The notes under the pieces: generated by a model
Told to the model about the DNA's origin: nothing
What the model saw: only the letters and a program-made list of their open reading frames with translations
Databases searched by the model: none
NCBI GenBank assembly: GCA_015060385.1
Contig: SUYO01000006.1
Span: 1-64,000 of the forward strand
Length of the DNA stretch: 64,000 nucleotides
DNA from: Bacteroidales bacterium
GTDB taxonomy: Bacteria > Bacteroidota > Bacteroidia > Bacteroidales > UBA932
Direction: 5' to 3'
Position numbers and translations under genes: made by a program
Shown here: in pieces, positions 1 to 10,318 of the stretch
Layout of the letters: each line of letters starts with the position of its first letter
How positions within the stretch are numbered: the first letter of the stretch is position 1

Positions 1-82
1 CTCTTCCCATTCCGAACAGAGAAGTTAAGCTCACCATCGCCGATGGTACTGCCCCACCAGGTGGGAGAGTAGGTAGCTGCCA
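1..82 (+). rRNA. rrf: 5S ribosomal RNA, 3' portion (truncated at window start)
   Basis: Sequence ccattccgaacagagaagttaagctc...gatggtactgcc...gtgggagagtaggt is the conserved 3' part of bacterial 5S rRNA. Confidence 0.95.
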
Positions 83-93
83 CTTTCTTCTAC

Positions 94-128
94 AAGCCTT
101 CGAGACTATGTCTCGGAGGCTTTTTTTT
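94..128 (+). terminator. Intrinsic terminator after 5S rRNA
   Basis: aagccttcgagac-tat-gtctcggaggctttttttt: GC stem followed by T-run. Confidence 0.9.
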
Positions 129-210
129 GTAAGTGTCATAGGTGGTCCTGCCCCGGTAGGCTTCGCCGACAGCCCCGAGGGGTCTGGGGTCTTCCCTCCG
201 CTCCGAATGG

Positions 211-542
211 TCCGTGATATACCCGGTTTTCCCGGACAGGTCAGCGAAATACAGCATTGTGTCCGTAAAATCAGCGGTTTTTCCGGACAGGTCAGTCAAA
301 TTGCATATGTTGTCCGTGAAATCGGCGGTTTTTCCGGATGGGTCAGCGAAATTCAGCATTGTGTCCGTGAAATCGGCGGTTTTCCCGGATGGGTCAGTCA
401 AATTGCATATGTTGTCCGTAAAATCAGCGGTTTTTCCGGATGGGTCAGTCAAATTCAGCATTGTGTCCGTGAAATCGGGGGTTTTCCCGGATGGGTCAGC
501 GAAATACAGCATTGTGTCCGTAAAATCAGCGGCTTTTCCGGA
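211..542. repeat. Array of seven 51-bp-phased TCCG/TCCGGA units (REP-like)
   Basis: TCCG boxes at 211, 262, 313, 364, 415, 466, 517 (exact 51-bp steps), each followed 20 bp later by (T/C)CCGGA. Two linker subtypes occur (...cagcattgtg and ...gcatatgttg). Confidence 0.95.
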
Positions 543-651
543 CAGGGGATCTGCTTCAGAGGGCGTTGCGTGACTGACACCCTCCTCCTGAACTGTTGAT
601 CTGGCAGGAAGTTTGAGATTTGCTGACACAAACTTTAAAACGAACAAAGAC

Positions 652-1086
652 ATGTTGTACAATTTCTTATTCCCCGGACATTTCAGAGGAAAGGGTGTGT
701 CCTTTTTCATTCTGATCCTCAGAGTCTTCTTCGGTATCATGTTCTTCACCCATGGACTTGACAAGATGATGAACTTTTCCGAACTCTCCGAAACTTATCC
801 GAGCGTACTCGGCTTCGGAAGCTATATGACTCTGATGGTAACGATCTTCTGCGAGTTCTGCTGCTCCCTGTTCCTGATTGCAGGTCTTCTTATACGTGTC
901 ATGGTGCTGCCTATGATCGTTGCGATGGCAGTAGCTTTCTTTGACGTACACGACGGTTTCCTTCCGGAAGGAGAGCTCGCGCTTATCTATATGGTAGTCT
1001 TCATTATCCTCTATATTGTAGGGCCGGGACGATATTCCCTCGATTATCTTATAGATACACGGGTAAACAAGGAGAAATCAATGTAA
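652..1086 (+). CDS. DoxX family membrane protein
   Basis: ORF with several TM segments; RVFFGIMFFTHGLDKM...EFCCSLFLIAGLLIRVMVLPMIVAM resembles DoxX. Start placed at MLYNFLFPG. Confidence 0.75.
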   Translation: MLYNFLFPGHFRGKGVSFFILILRVFFGIMFFTHGLDKMMNFSELSETYPSVLGFGSYMTLMVTIFCEFCCSLFLIAGLLIRVMVLPMIVAMAVAFFDVHDGFLPEGELALIYMVVFIILYIVGPGRYSLDYLIDTRVNKEKSM

Positions 1087-1090
1087 ATAG

Positions 1091-2683
<1,593 letters not shown>

Positions 2684-2684
2684 T

Positions 2685-2939
2685 ATGGCTGTATGTGACA
2701 TCATGACACTCAAGGTCCTTACGCCTGAGAAGACTCTTTTGGAAGCCGAGGTGAGCAAGGTGGCTCTTCCCGGTTCCAAGGGCCGTTTCATGGTGCTCAG
2801 AAACCACGCCCCGGTGATTTCTTCGCTGGAGGAGGGTGACATCGTCTACACTTCCGCAGGCGAGGAAGGCCGGATTCATGTGCTCGCCGGTTTCGTCGAG
2901 GTCAATGCGAATGTTGTAACCGTATGTGCCGAGGTATGA
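2685..2939 (+). CDS. atpC: F0F1 ATP synthase subunit epsilon (short form)
   Basis: LKVLTPEKTLLEAEVSKVALPGSKGRFMVLRNHAPVISSLEEGDI; follows atpD. Confidence 0.92.
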   Translation: MAVCDIMTLKVLTPEKTLLEAEVSKVALPGSKGRFMVLRNHAPVISSLEEGDIVYTSAGEEGRIHVLAGFVEVNANVVTVCAEV

Positions 2940-4111
2940 GAAGGCTGACCGTCATATTGGTGTCGCTGATCCTGTCCGTCCTGCCGCTGATTGCCGGTCA
3001 GGCCGGCAATGACGTGCATCACAGCAATGACGTGCATCAGGTCGGTGACGTACATCACGGCAATGGCGTGCTTCAAGGCAATGACGTGCATCAGGCAGGT
3101 GACGAGGGAAAGGTCGATGTCGCCGAGATGATTTTCGGGCACATTGGCGATTCATACGGCTGGCACATAACGGAGTGGAACGGCCGTCATGTCGTGATTC
3201 CGCTGCCGTGCATAGTCCGCAGCAGTACCGGATGGCATGTGTTCATGTCTTCGAAGATCGAACATGGACACGAGTACGAGGGCCTTTTCATCGCGCAGGA
3301 AGGCCGCTACGAGGACAAGATCGTCGAGAGGGGAGCGGATGGCGGACTGGTCCGTCCGTTCGATATATCCATAACGAAGAATGTGGCTTCCCTTATCTTC
3401 GGAAGCGCACTTCTGGTCATTCTGGTGCTTTCATGCGCCCGCTGGTACCGCCGGAATGATGCGATGGAAAAGGCTCCGGGAGGTTTTGCCGGACTGATGG
3501 AGATGATGATCATGATGGTCCATGACGACCTTATCAAGGATTCGATAGGACCGGGCTACAGGAAGTATGCACCATATCTTCTGACTGCCTTCTTCTTCAT
3601 CTTCCTGAACAATCTTCTGGGTATCGTTCCGTTCTTTCCGGGCGGTGCGAACCTTACGGGAAACATAGCGGTGACAGGTGTGCTTGCGATATGTACCTTC
3701 CTTGCGGTGAATCTTTTCGCTGACAGACATTACTGGAAGGAGATATTCTGGCCGGACGGTCCGATCTTCCTTAAATGTCCGATACCGATTCTTCAGGTCA
3801 TAGAGGTGCTGGGTATGTTTACAAAACCTTTCTCGTTGATGGTCAGGCTGTTCGCTAACATAATGGCCGGTCATGCGATGATACTCGGACTTGTGTCAGT
3901 GATTTTCGTGGCGGCGAAGATAGGACCGGTGATAGGAGGGTCGATGACGGCGATCACCATGGTATTCGGTGTGTTCATGGACTGTCTTGAACTGCTTGTG
4001 GCATTCATTCAGGCCTATGTGTTCACGATGCTTTCGGCCGTGTTCATAGGATTGTCGCGTCCGGGCGACCAGCATGAAGACACATCCTGCCATCCCGGAC
4101 ATAATGCTTGA
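2936..4111 (+). CDS. atpB: F0F1 ATP synthase subunit a
   Basis: Membrane protein with PFSLMVRLFANIMAGHAMILGL and LVAFIQAYVFTMLSAVFIGL; start overlaps atpC stop. Confidence 0.95.
   Translation: MRRLTVILVSLILSVLPLIAGQAGNDVHHSNDVHQVGDVHHGNGVLQGNDVHQAGDEGKVDVAEMIFGHIGDSYGWHITEWNGRHVVIPLPCIVRSSTGWHVFMSSKIEHGHEYEGLFIAQEGRYEDKIVERGADGGLVRPFDISITKNVASLIFGSALLVILVLSCARWYRRNDAMEKAPGGFAGLMEMMIMMVHDDLIKDSIGPGYRKYAPYLLTAFFFIFLNNLLGIVPFFPGGANLTGNIAVTGVLAICTFLAVNLFADRHYWKEIFWPDGPIFLKCPIPILQVIEVLGMFTKPFSLMVRLFANIMAGHAMILGLVSVIFVAAKIGPVIGGSMTAITMVFGVFMDCLELLVAFIQAYVFTMLSAVFIGLSRPGDQHEDTSCHPGHNA
3005..3094 (+). repeat. 18-bp tandem repeat inside atpB encoding (G/S)NDVH(H/Q)
   Basis: Five consecutive 18-bp units (ggcaatgacgtgcatcac variants) translate to GNDVHH SNDVHQ VGDVHH GNGVLQ GNDVHQ. 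Confidence 0.9.
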
Positions 4112-4137
4112 AAACAATAAACTAAAATCATAATACT

Positions 4138-4395
4138 ATGTTACTTTCAACTATTTTACTTCAGGCTGCAGGAGCAGCAGTATGGGGAAAGGCAGCCGGA
4201 GCCATCGGCGCCGGCATTGCAGCTCTTGCGGCTGCATGGGGTATCGGAAAGATCGGTTCATCTGCCATGGAGGCTATCTCGCGTCAGCCTGAGTCGGCCG
4301 GAAACATCCGTACTACCATGATCATCATCGGTGCCCTTGTGGAAGGTGCCTGCCTTTTTGCCATCCTTGCCTGCCTGCTGGCAGTAGTGATGTAG
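4138..4395 (+). CDS. atpE: F0F1 ATP synthase subunit c
   Basis: Gly/Ala-rich two-helix hairpin GAIGAGIAALAAAWGIGKIGSSAMEAISRQPE...ALVEGACLFAILACLL. Confidence 0.96.
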   Translation: MLLSTILLQAAGAAVWGKAAGAIGAGIAALAAAWGIGKIGSSAMEAISRQPESAGNIRTTMIIIGALVEGACLFAILACLLAVVM

Positions 4396-4402
4396 GTTTC
4401 CC

Positions 4403-4891
4403 ATGAATCTGATGCTGCCTGACAGTGGTCTTCTGTTCTGGATGACCATTATCTTTGCCATCGTCTTCCTTGTGCTTGCTAAGTTCGGCTTTCCGATTAT
4501 CACCGGAATGGTCGAGAAACGCACCAAGAGGATCGACGATGCGATAGATGCTGCACGTGAGGCTGAGGCGAAGCTCAGCGGACTGGCTCAGGAGCAGGAA
4601 AAGCTTATAGATCAGGCTCGTGCCGGGCATGACCGTATCCTCAAGGAGGCGGCCCTCGAGCGTGAGAAGATGATAGCTGCGGCTCAGGAGCAGGCCCGTG
4701 CGGAAGCAGGTAAGATAATGGAGGAGACCAGAGAGAAGATCAGGGAGGAAAAGGAAGCCGCCCTCAGGGATATCCGGAGGGAGGTTGCTGTCCTTTCGGT
4801 TGCAATCGCCGAGAAGGTCGTGCGTAAGGAACTTTCGTCCGATGCGGGACAGAAGGAGTTTGTAGACAGGATATTTGATGAGTTTTCATGA
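4403..4891 (+). CDS. atpF: F0F1 ATP synthase subunit b
   Basis: N-terminal TM plus long charged coiled coil; operon position. Confidence 0.95.
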   Translation: MNLMLPDSGLLFWMTIIFAIVFLVLAKFGFPIITGMVEKRTKRIDDAIDAAREAEAKLSGLAQEQEKLIDQARAGHDRILKEAALEREKMIAAAQEQARAEAGKIMEETREKIREEKEAALRDIRREVAVLSVAIAEKVVRKELSSDAGQKEFVDRIFDEFS

Positions 4892-5442
4892 ATGAGGGAG
4901 TCATAGCTGCGAGATATGCAAAGGCTCTGCTGAAGTATGTGGAGGAGTCAGGTGCCGGGGATAAGGTGTATTCCCAGGCCTGTGTCCTTGCGCTCCGGCT
5001 TATGGAGATACATCAGCTCAGGGACTTCATAGAGACCGGCATGGACCTTACTACGGACAGGAAGGAGGAACTTCTCAGGGCAGCGCTCGGGGAGGATCTT
5101 GCTCCGGAGCTTGTCGATTTTCTCCATCTGCTTGATGCCCGCAGAAGGATGCCGCTTTTCTCCAGGATGCTGTATTCATTTATAGCCCAGTATCGTGCGG
5201 AGCACAACATAAAGGTCGGCCGGGTGGTGACCGCATCGCCTGTGGAGGGGCTCAAGGAGAGGCTTGAAGCTCTTTTCCATGAGCGTACCGGAGCCGAGAT
5301 CCATGTTGTAGAGAAGATAAATCCCGGGATTCTGGGAGGATTCGTCTTTGAAATGGACGGTTACAGGCTGGATGCCAGTGTGGAAGCTTACTTCCGCCGC
5401 ATAAGGCGCCAGCTCATAGAAAAGAACAATAGAATTGTATGA
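4888..5442 (+). CDS. atpH: F0F1 ATP synthase subunit delta
   Basis: [15 protein letters not shown]...[33 protein letters not shown]. Confidence 0.94.
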   Translation: MNEGVIAARYAKALLKYVEESGAGDKVYSQACVLALRLMEIHQLRDFIETGMDLTTDRKEELLRAALGEDLAPELVDFLHLLDARRRMPLFSRMLYSFIAQYRAEHNIKVGRVVTASPVEGLKERLEALFHERTGAEIHVVEKINPGILGGFVFEMDGYRLDASVEAYFRRIRRQLIEKNNRIV

Positions 5443-7031
5443 TTATGTCAGATACGATAAGACCAAGCGAGATTTCCGAGGTGTTGCTTGACCAGCTCAA
5501 GGCGATCGGTGACGATCTCCGTTATGAAGAGGTGGGAAAGGTGCTTCAGGTAAGTGACGGTGTGGTACGTATATACGGCCTGCGCAATGCCGAAGCGGGA
5601 GAACTTCTCGAATTCGACAACGAGGTGATGGCTGTGGTCATGAACCTTGAGGAAGACAATGTGGGTGCAGTGCTTCTTGGACCTACGGACAGGATCAAGG
5701 AGGGCATGACAGTGCGAAGGACAGGCAGGATCGCTTCCCTGAATGTCGGGGATGCGATGCTGGGACGCGTGGTGAACCCTCTGGGCGAGCCTCTGGACGG
5801 CAAAGGGCCGGTAGGAGGCGAGCTTGTCGAGATGCCCCTTGAGCGCAAGGCTCCGGGAGTTATCTTCCGTCAGCCTGTGAACGAGCCTCTCCAGACAGGT
5901 CTGAAGGCCATCGATGCCATGATCCCGATAGGCCGAGGCCAGCGTGAGCTCATCATCGGCGACCGCCAGACCGGAAAGACGGCGATCGCCATCGATACCA
6001 TCATCAATCAGCGCGACGCCTATCTGAGGGGCGAGCCGGTCTATTGTATCTATGTGGCCATAGGTCAGAAAGGCTCGACGGTCGCTACGATCGTGAACAC
6101 CCTGAAGGAAAAGGGAGCCATGGACTATACCATAGTCGTGGCCGCGACCGCCGCGGACCCTGCAGCCCTTCAGTATTATGCCCCGTTTGCCGGTGCGGCG
6201 ATAGGCGAATTTTTCCGTGACACGGGAAGACATGCCCTCGTGGTGTACGACGACCTTTCGAAGCAGGCGGTGGCTTATCGTGAGGTTTCCCTGATCCTCC
6301 GTCGTCCGTCGGGACGCGAGGCATATCCGGGTGACATCTTCTACCTCCATTCGAGGCTTCTTGAAAGGGCGGCGAAGATCATTTCACAGCAGGAGGTCGC
6401 CGAGAAGATGAACGACCTTCCGGAATCATTGAAAGGCAAGGTAAAGGCCGGAGGCTCGCTGACGGCCCTGCCGATCATCGAGACTCAGGCCGGTGATGTG
6501 TCGGCATATATACCTACCAACGTGATTTCCATCACCGACGGTCAGATCTTCCTTGAGAGCGACCTTTTCAACCAGGGTTTCCGTCCGGCGGTCAATGTCG
6601 GTATATCGGTTTCCCGTGTGGGAGGAAGCGCTCAGATAAAGAGCATGAAGAAGGTTGCGGGAACCCTGAAGATCGACCAGGCCCAGTATCGTGAGCTGGA
6701 GTCCTTCTCCAAGTTCAGCAGCGACCTTGATCCTATCACTGCAATGGCTCTGGACAAGGGCCGCAAGAACAATGTACTGCTTGTGCAGCCTCAGTATTCC
6801 CCTATGCCGGTGGGAGAGCAGGTCGCCATACTATATTGCGGTACCAAGGGACTGCTGAGGGATCTTCCGATAGAGTCAGTGGAGGATTTCCAGACCACCT
6901 TCCTTATGAAGATGAGGGCTTTCCATGCCGAGGATGTGCTGGCACCTCTCTCCAAGGGCATCATCAATGACGAGATATCAGCAATAATAGAGAAAGAAGC
7001 GCAGTCTATTGTTAACGGTTTAAGGGCATAG
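5439..7031 (+). CDS. atpA: F0F1 ATP synthase subunit alpha
   Basis: [46 protein letters not shown]. Confidence 0.98.
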   Translation: MIMSDTIRPSEISEVLLDQLKAIGDDLRYEEVGKVLQVSDGVVRIYGLRNAEAGELLEFDNEVMAVVMNLEEDNVGAVLLGPTDRIKEGMTVRRTGRIASLNVGDAMLGRVVNPLGEPLDGKGPVGGELVEMPLERKAPGVIFRQPVNEPLQTGLKAIDAMIPIGRGQRELIIGDRQTGKTAIAIDTIINQRDAYLRGEPVYCIYVAIGQKGSTVATIVNTLKEKGAMDYTIVVAATAADPAALQYYAPFAGAAIGEFFRDTGRHALVVYDDLSKQAVAYREVSLILRRPSGREAYPGDIFYLHSRLLERAAKIISQQEVAEKMNDLPESLKGKVKAGGSLTALPIIETQAGDVSAYIPTNVISITDGQIFLESDLFNQGFRPAVNVGISVSRVGGSAQIKSMKKVAGTLKIDQAQYRELESFSKFSSDLDPITAMALDKGRKNNVLLVQPQYSPMPVGEQVAILYCGTKGLLRDLPIESVEDFQTTFLMKMRAFHAEDVLAPLSKGIINDEISAIIEKEAQSIVNGLRA

Positions 7032-7050
7032 GTGGTTTTTAAAATATAAC

Positions 7051-7986
7051 ATGGCATCGTTGAGGGAAATAAAGAACAGGATTGCGTCTGTGAAGAGTAC
7101 GCTGAAGATCACTTCTGCAATGAAGATGGTCGCTTCAGCCAAGCTCCACAAGGCGCAGACTGCCATAGGAAACAAGATACCTTACGAGCAGAAGCTCCAT
7201 AGGATGCTTTCAGGAATGCTCCAGGACGACGATCTTCAGATGGCTCTTCAGAAGGAACTCGGTTTCGGAGCCGGAAGCAGGTCACCGATAGAGCTGCAGG
7301 ACACTCCGTTGGATTTCCTGCCTGAAAAGGAGTCGGTTTCCCGCGTTGCCGTAGTCGTGTTCTCTTCCAATTCGTCGCTTATCGGAGCCTTCAACGCCAA
7401 CGTCATAAAGAAGTTCAGCGAAACGATGAGAAGCCTCTCTGCAAACGGTTATTCCAGAGGGGACATAGATATATATACTGTGGGAAGAAAGGTAGCAGAG
7501 GCTGTCCGCAGGGACGGTCATGCTTCCTTCAAGGATCTTCCCGAGCTTTCCGACAAGCCTGACTATGCAAAGGCATCCTCGCTGGCCTCCGAACTGGTGG
7601 AAAGATTTGCAAACGGGGAAGTCGGACAGGTCGTGCTGATTTACAACCATTTCGCTTCGATGTCCTCCCAGCCTTCCGTAAGGGAGAACTATCTTCCGAT
7701 GGCCCTTCATGATTATAATGAAACTTCAGAACCGGTGGACTATATCCTCGAGCCTGATCCTCTGGCCCTTGTCAGGGAACTGCTGCCGCTGGTCCTTACC
7801 CTCAAGATATATACTGTAGCCCTTGATGCATCAGCAGCTGAACACGCTGCCAGGACCCTCGCGATGCAGGTCGCTTCGGACAATGCCAAGGATCTCATCT
7901 CGGAACTCACTCTCGCCTACAACAAGGGTCGCCAGCAGGAAATCACCGCCGAAATCCTCGACCTCGTCGGCGGCCTTCAGAACTAG
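7051..7986 (+). CDS. atpG: F0F1 ATP synthase subunit gamma
   Basis: MASLREIKNRIASVKSTLKITSAMKMVASAKLHKAQ...; AYNKGRQQEITAEILDLVGG. Confidence 0.97.
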   Translation: MASLREIKNRIASVKSTLKITSAMKMVASAKLHKAQTAIGNKIPYEQKLHRMLSGMLQDDDLQMALQKELGFGAGSRSPIELQDTPLDFLPEKESVSRVAVVVFSSNSSLIGAFNANVIKKFSETMRSLSANGYSRGDIDIYTVGRKVAEAVRRDGHASFKDLPELSDKPDYAKASSLASELVERFANGEVGQVVLIYNHFASMSSQPSVRENYLPMALHDYNETSEPVDYILEPDPLALVRELLPLVLTLKIYTVALDASAAEHAARTLAMQVASDNAKDLISELTLAYNKGRQQEITAEILDLVGGLQN

Positions 7987-8012
7987 ACAATTGCTCGGGA
8001 TCTTCCCAAGAC

Positions 8013-8056
8013 GTTGAGCGGGAAAATCGTGGTGGGACATGGAAAATCCGCTCAAC
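8013..8056. terminator. Inverted repeat between convergent atpG and PIN gene
   Basis: GTTGAGCGG ... CCGCTCAAC, 9-bp perfect arms. Confidence 0.5.
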
Positions 8057-8074
8057 GGGGGGCACAAAGATGTT

Positions 8075-8118
8075 GATGAGCGGAATTTCGGGCCTCAGAG
8101 CCCGATTTCCCGCTCATC
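8075..8118. terminator. Second, related inverted repeat
   Basis: GATGAGCGGaattTCGGGC-ctcaga-GCCCGAtttcCCGCTCATC; 16 of 19 positions paired. Confidence 0.6.
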
Positions 8119-8133
8119 GGCTTGGATACAAGA

Positions 8134-8589
8134 TTACCTGCTGCCATAACTGACGGATGGTTCGTTTAGAAGCTTGGGGTTTTCTATGCTTTCGATAATA
8201 TGAATCATTTCTGCCGGAGTGACTATAAACGGTTCTTTCGGAAAATGTTTTATATTACCGGTGACGAGGTATGAATCATCGACAGAAAGGGCGACTTCAT
8301 AAAATACCAGGTCTTTCGGGTCAGGCAAAGATGTGTAGGTATCAAGTCTTTCCGAGCTGATGCCGAATTCAGTGATGCTTCTTAATGCCTGGTTGATCAA
8401 TGACTCTGAGAATCCGAATTTAGGTCTGTGAAGTACTATGGAATATTCTTTAAGAATATCATTGTTATACACAGGAACAATGTCTCCGATAATGATCTTT
8501 CGCATTATCTGTACAGTTGCTGCGTCCTCATGTCGGGATAAGATAGCGGACACAATAACATTTGTGTCGATTACTGCGAAGATCTTCAT
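8134..8589 (-). CDS. PIN-domain toxin
   Basis: KIFAVIDTNVIVSAIL...LPDPKDLVFYEVALSVDDSYLVTGNIKHFP: PIN acidic residues; overlaps antitoxin by 4 bp. Confidence 0.85.
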   Translation of the reverse strand: MKIFAVIDTNVIVSAILSRHEDAATVQIMRKIIIGDIVPVYNNDILKEYSIVLHRPKFGFSESLINQALRSITEFGISSERLDTYTSLPDPKDLVFYEVALSVDDSYLVTGNIKHFPKEPFIVTPAEMIHIIESIENPKLLNEPSVSYGSR

Positions 8590-8885
8590 GATTGTTCTCC
8601 TCTTCGTGCAGATCTGATTTCTTCGTTGATTTCCTCAAGGGACATTCCTGACACCCCGTTTTGCTGCGCTTCCTTTCTAAGTTTCTCAAAAGCTTCCATG
8701 CTTTTTGCTCTGATTTCGGATTCTGTTTCCGCACGGAGTTCGAAAGGAATACGTCTTTCCCTGACAACAGCCTTCATGAATATTGTCATTGCAGCCGTAT
8801 TACTGAGCCCGAAACTGTCACAAAGCTCGTCAAAACTCTTTTTCAGATTCTCATCTACCCTGATTGATATTGTCGACTGTTTCAT
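8586..8885 (-). CDS. RelB/DinJ-type antitoxin
   Basis: MKQSTISIRVDENLKKSFDELCDSFGLSNTAAMTIFMKAVVRERRIPFEL: RHH antitoxin pattern. Start placed at ATG 8885, inside the longer ORF. Confidence 0.85.
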   Translation of the reverse strand: MKQSTISIRVDENLKKSFDELCDSFGLSNTAAMTIFMKAVVRERRIPFELRAETESEIRAKSMEAFEKLRKEAQQNGVSGMSLEEINEEIRSARRGEQS

Positions 8886-8895
8886 AGTTGTAATG

Positions 8896-8911
8896 CATTT
8901 GTCAACAAATG
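8896..8911. promoter_or_regulatory. Candidate antitoxin operator (proximal)
   Basis: CATTTGT-ca-ACAAATG inverted repeat about 10 bp upstream of the antitoxin start. Confidence 0.4.
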
Positions 8912-8947
8912 TAATGCAAATGTATTGAATATGCAATACTTTACTTA

Positions 8948-8978
8948 TGTTTAAGGTGCCAAATTGGCACCTTGAACA
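8948..8978. promoter_or_regulatory. Candidate antitoxin operator (distal palindrome)
   Basis: TGTTTAAGGTGCCA-A-ATTGGCACCTTGAACA: near-perfect 31-bp palindrome upstream of the TA operon. Confidence 0.55.
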
Positions 8979-9067
8979 TTCTTCTGAAGTATTATTACTC
9001 AGAATTCTCCAGACAGATAATATTTGAAAAAGAATATTCTGCGAAGCGAGCACCATCCGGAACTTTA

Positions 9068-9108
9068 GTTCAAAAGCACAAAAACATAGGGGTTTTGTGC
9101 TTTTGAAC
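9068..9108. terminator. Perfect 16-bp inverted repeat
   Basis: GTTCAAAAGCACAAAA-acatagggg-TTTTGTGCTTTTGAAC. Confidence 0.55.
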
Positions 9109-9120
9109 AGAAAAAGTGCG

Positions 9121-9158
9121 GTCAAAAGAACAAAAACGGCAGTTTTTGTGCTTTTGAC
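9121..9158. terminator. Second, related inverted repeat, downstream of ybaK-like gene
   Basis: GTCAAAAGAACAAAAAC-ggca-GTTTTTGTGCTTTTGAC (16 of 17 paired). Confidence 0.55.
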
Positions 9159-9176
9159 TTGGGAAATGCCAGGCAA

Positions 9177-9665
9177 TCAGCCTTTCGAGGCTACGTCCGC
9201 AAGGGTGCCTCCGACGAAACTGATCAGGTCGCCTGGGGAGATCTCTATCTGCAGACCCCGTACACCGGCGCTTACATAGATGGTTTCGAAATCCGATGCC
9301 GTAGAGTGGAAATATGTGGGGAACCTTTTCTTCATTCCTATCGGGGAGCAGCCTCCGCGGATGTATCCGGTGACTGCCAGCAGGTCCTTCATGGCTATCA
9401 TTTCTACCTTCTTGTTGCCGGAAGCCTTGGCGAGGGCCTTCAGGTCCACCTCCATGTCGCCTGGGACGACACAGACAAGGTGACCGCTCCTGTCACCATG
9501 CAGGACGAGGGTCTTGAAGACCCTGGCTATATCCTGTCCCAGACTGTCCGCCACATGCTGGGCTGCGAGGTCGTTTTCATCGAACTCGTATGGAATCAGC
9601 TTATATGCTATACCTGCCTTGTCCAGCAGGCGCGCTGCGTTTGTCTTTTCTGTCTTCTTTGCCAT
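9177..9665 (-). CDS. ybaK: YbaK/EbsC-family Cys-tRNA(Pro) deacylase
   Basis: KTNAARLLDKAGIAYKLIPYE...VFKTLVLHGDRSGHLVCVVPGDMEVDLKALAKASG...GYIRGGCSPIGMKK. Confidence 0.92.
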   Translation of the reverse strand: MAKKTEKTNAARLLDKAGIAYKLIPYEFDENDLAAQHVADSLGQDIARVFKTLVLHGDRSGHLVCVVPGDMEVDLKALAKASGNKKVEMIAMKDLLAVTGYIRGGCSPIGMKKRFPTYFHSTASDFETIYVSAGVRGLQIEISPGDLISFVGGTLADVASKG

Positions 9666-9756
9666 ATGGTCTGCAAAAATAATAAAAGTATCCGTATAAG
9701 GACGATTTGCACAGTTGTTGTCATAGGAAGTGCCGGTTAGTTATTAGAAAAGTGTT

Positions 9757-10317
9757 ATGAAACGTCTTATTTCATTGGCATTGGCGGCGATGTCGCTCCC
9801 GATGCTCTCCCAGGCCCAGCCTTCCGGCAGCAGTCTGCCTTCAGGCAAGCCGGAGTACAACAATTCCACAATTTCAGACTTTGACCTGAGCAGGTATCTC
9901 GGTACCTGGTATGAGATCGCCCGTTTTGACCACAGCTTCGAAAGAGGTATGGATAACGTCGTGGCTGAGTATCTTCTGCGCGAGGACGGTATGATAGATG
10001 TGACAAATACGGGATGGAAGAACGGAAAGTACAGGATCGCAGAGGGCAAGGCAAAACAGCCGGACCCTTCCAAGGATCCGGCCCATCTTGAAGTGTCCTT
10101 CTTCCTGTTCTTCTACAGCGATTACAATGTGATGATGATCGATGACGGCTATAAGGTCGCGCTGGTCGGAAGCAAGAGCCCGAAATATCTGTGGATACTC
10201 TCCCGTACTCCGGAAGTTTCCGATTCCGTGATGGATGAGGTGCTTGAGGAAGCCTCTGGACGAGGCTATGACATCGACAAGCTCATCTGGGTCGACCAGT
10301 CTGCCAATATGGAATAG
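9757..10317 (+). CDS. Lipocalin family protein (Blc-like)
   Basis: FDLSRYLGTWYEIARFDHSFERGMDNVVAEYLLREDG...YLWILSRTPEVSDSVMDEVLEEASGRGYD. Confidence 0.88.
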   Translation: MKRLISLALAAMSLPMLSQAQPSGSSLPSGKPEYNNSTISDFDLSRYLGTWYEIARFDHSFERGMDNVVAEYLLREDGMIDVTNTGWKNGKYRIAEGKAKQPDPSKDPAHLEVSFFLFFYSDYNVMMIDDGYKVALVGSKSPKYLWILSRTPEVSDSVMDEVLEEASGRGYDIDKLIWVDQSANME

Positions 10318-10318
10318 T

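Noticed and set aside
211-542. Possible CRISPR array
   Set aside because: Period 51 is superficially similar, but conserved parts are short palindromic boxes, linkers are themselves repeated in two types, and no cas genes are present.
90-764. 224-aa minus-strand ORF and 108-599 / 214-573 plus ORFs with 17-aa repeats
   Set aside because: Open only because the 51-bp repeat is a multiple of 3; no start context, overlapping on both strands. Treated as a DNA repeat, not protein.
5448-6350. 300-aa ORF antisense to atpA
   Set aside because: Shadow of a highly conserved gene.
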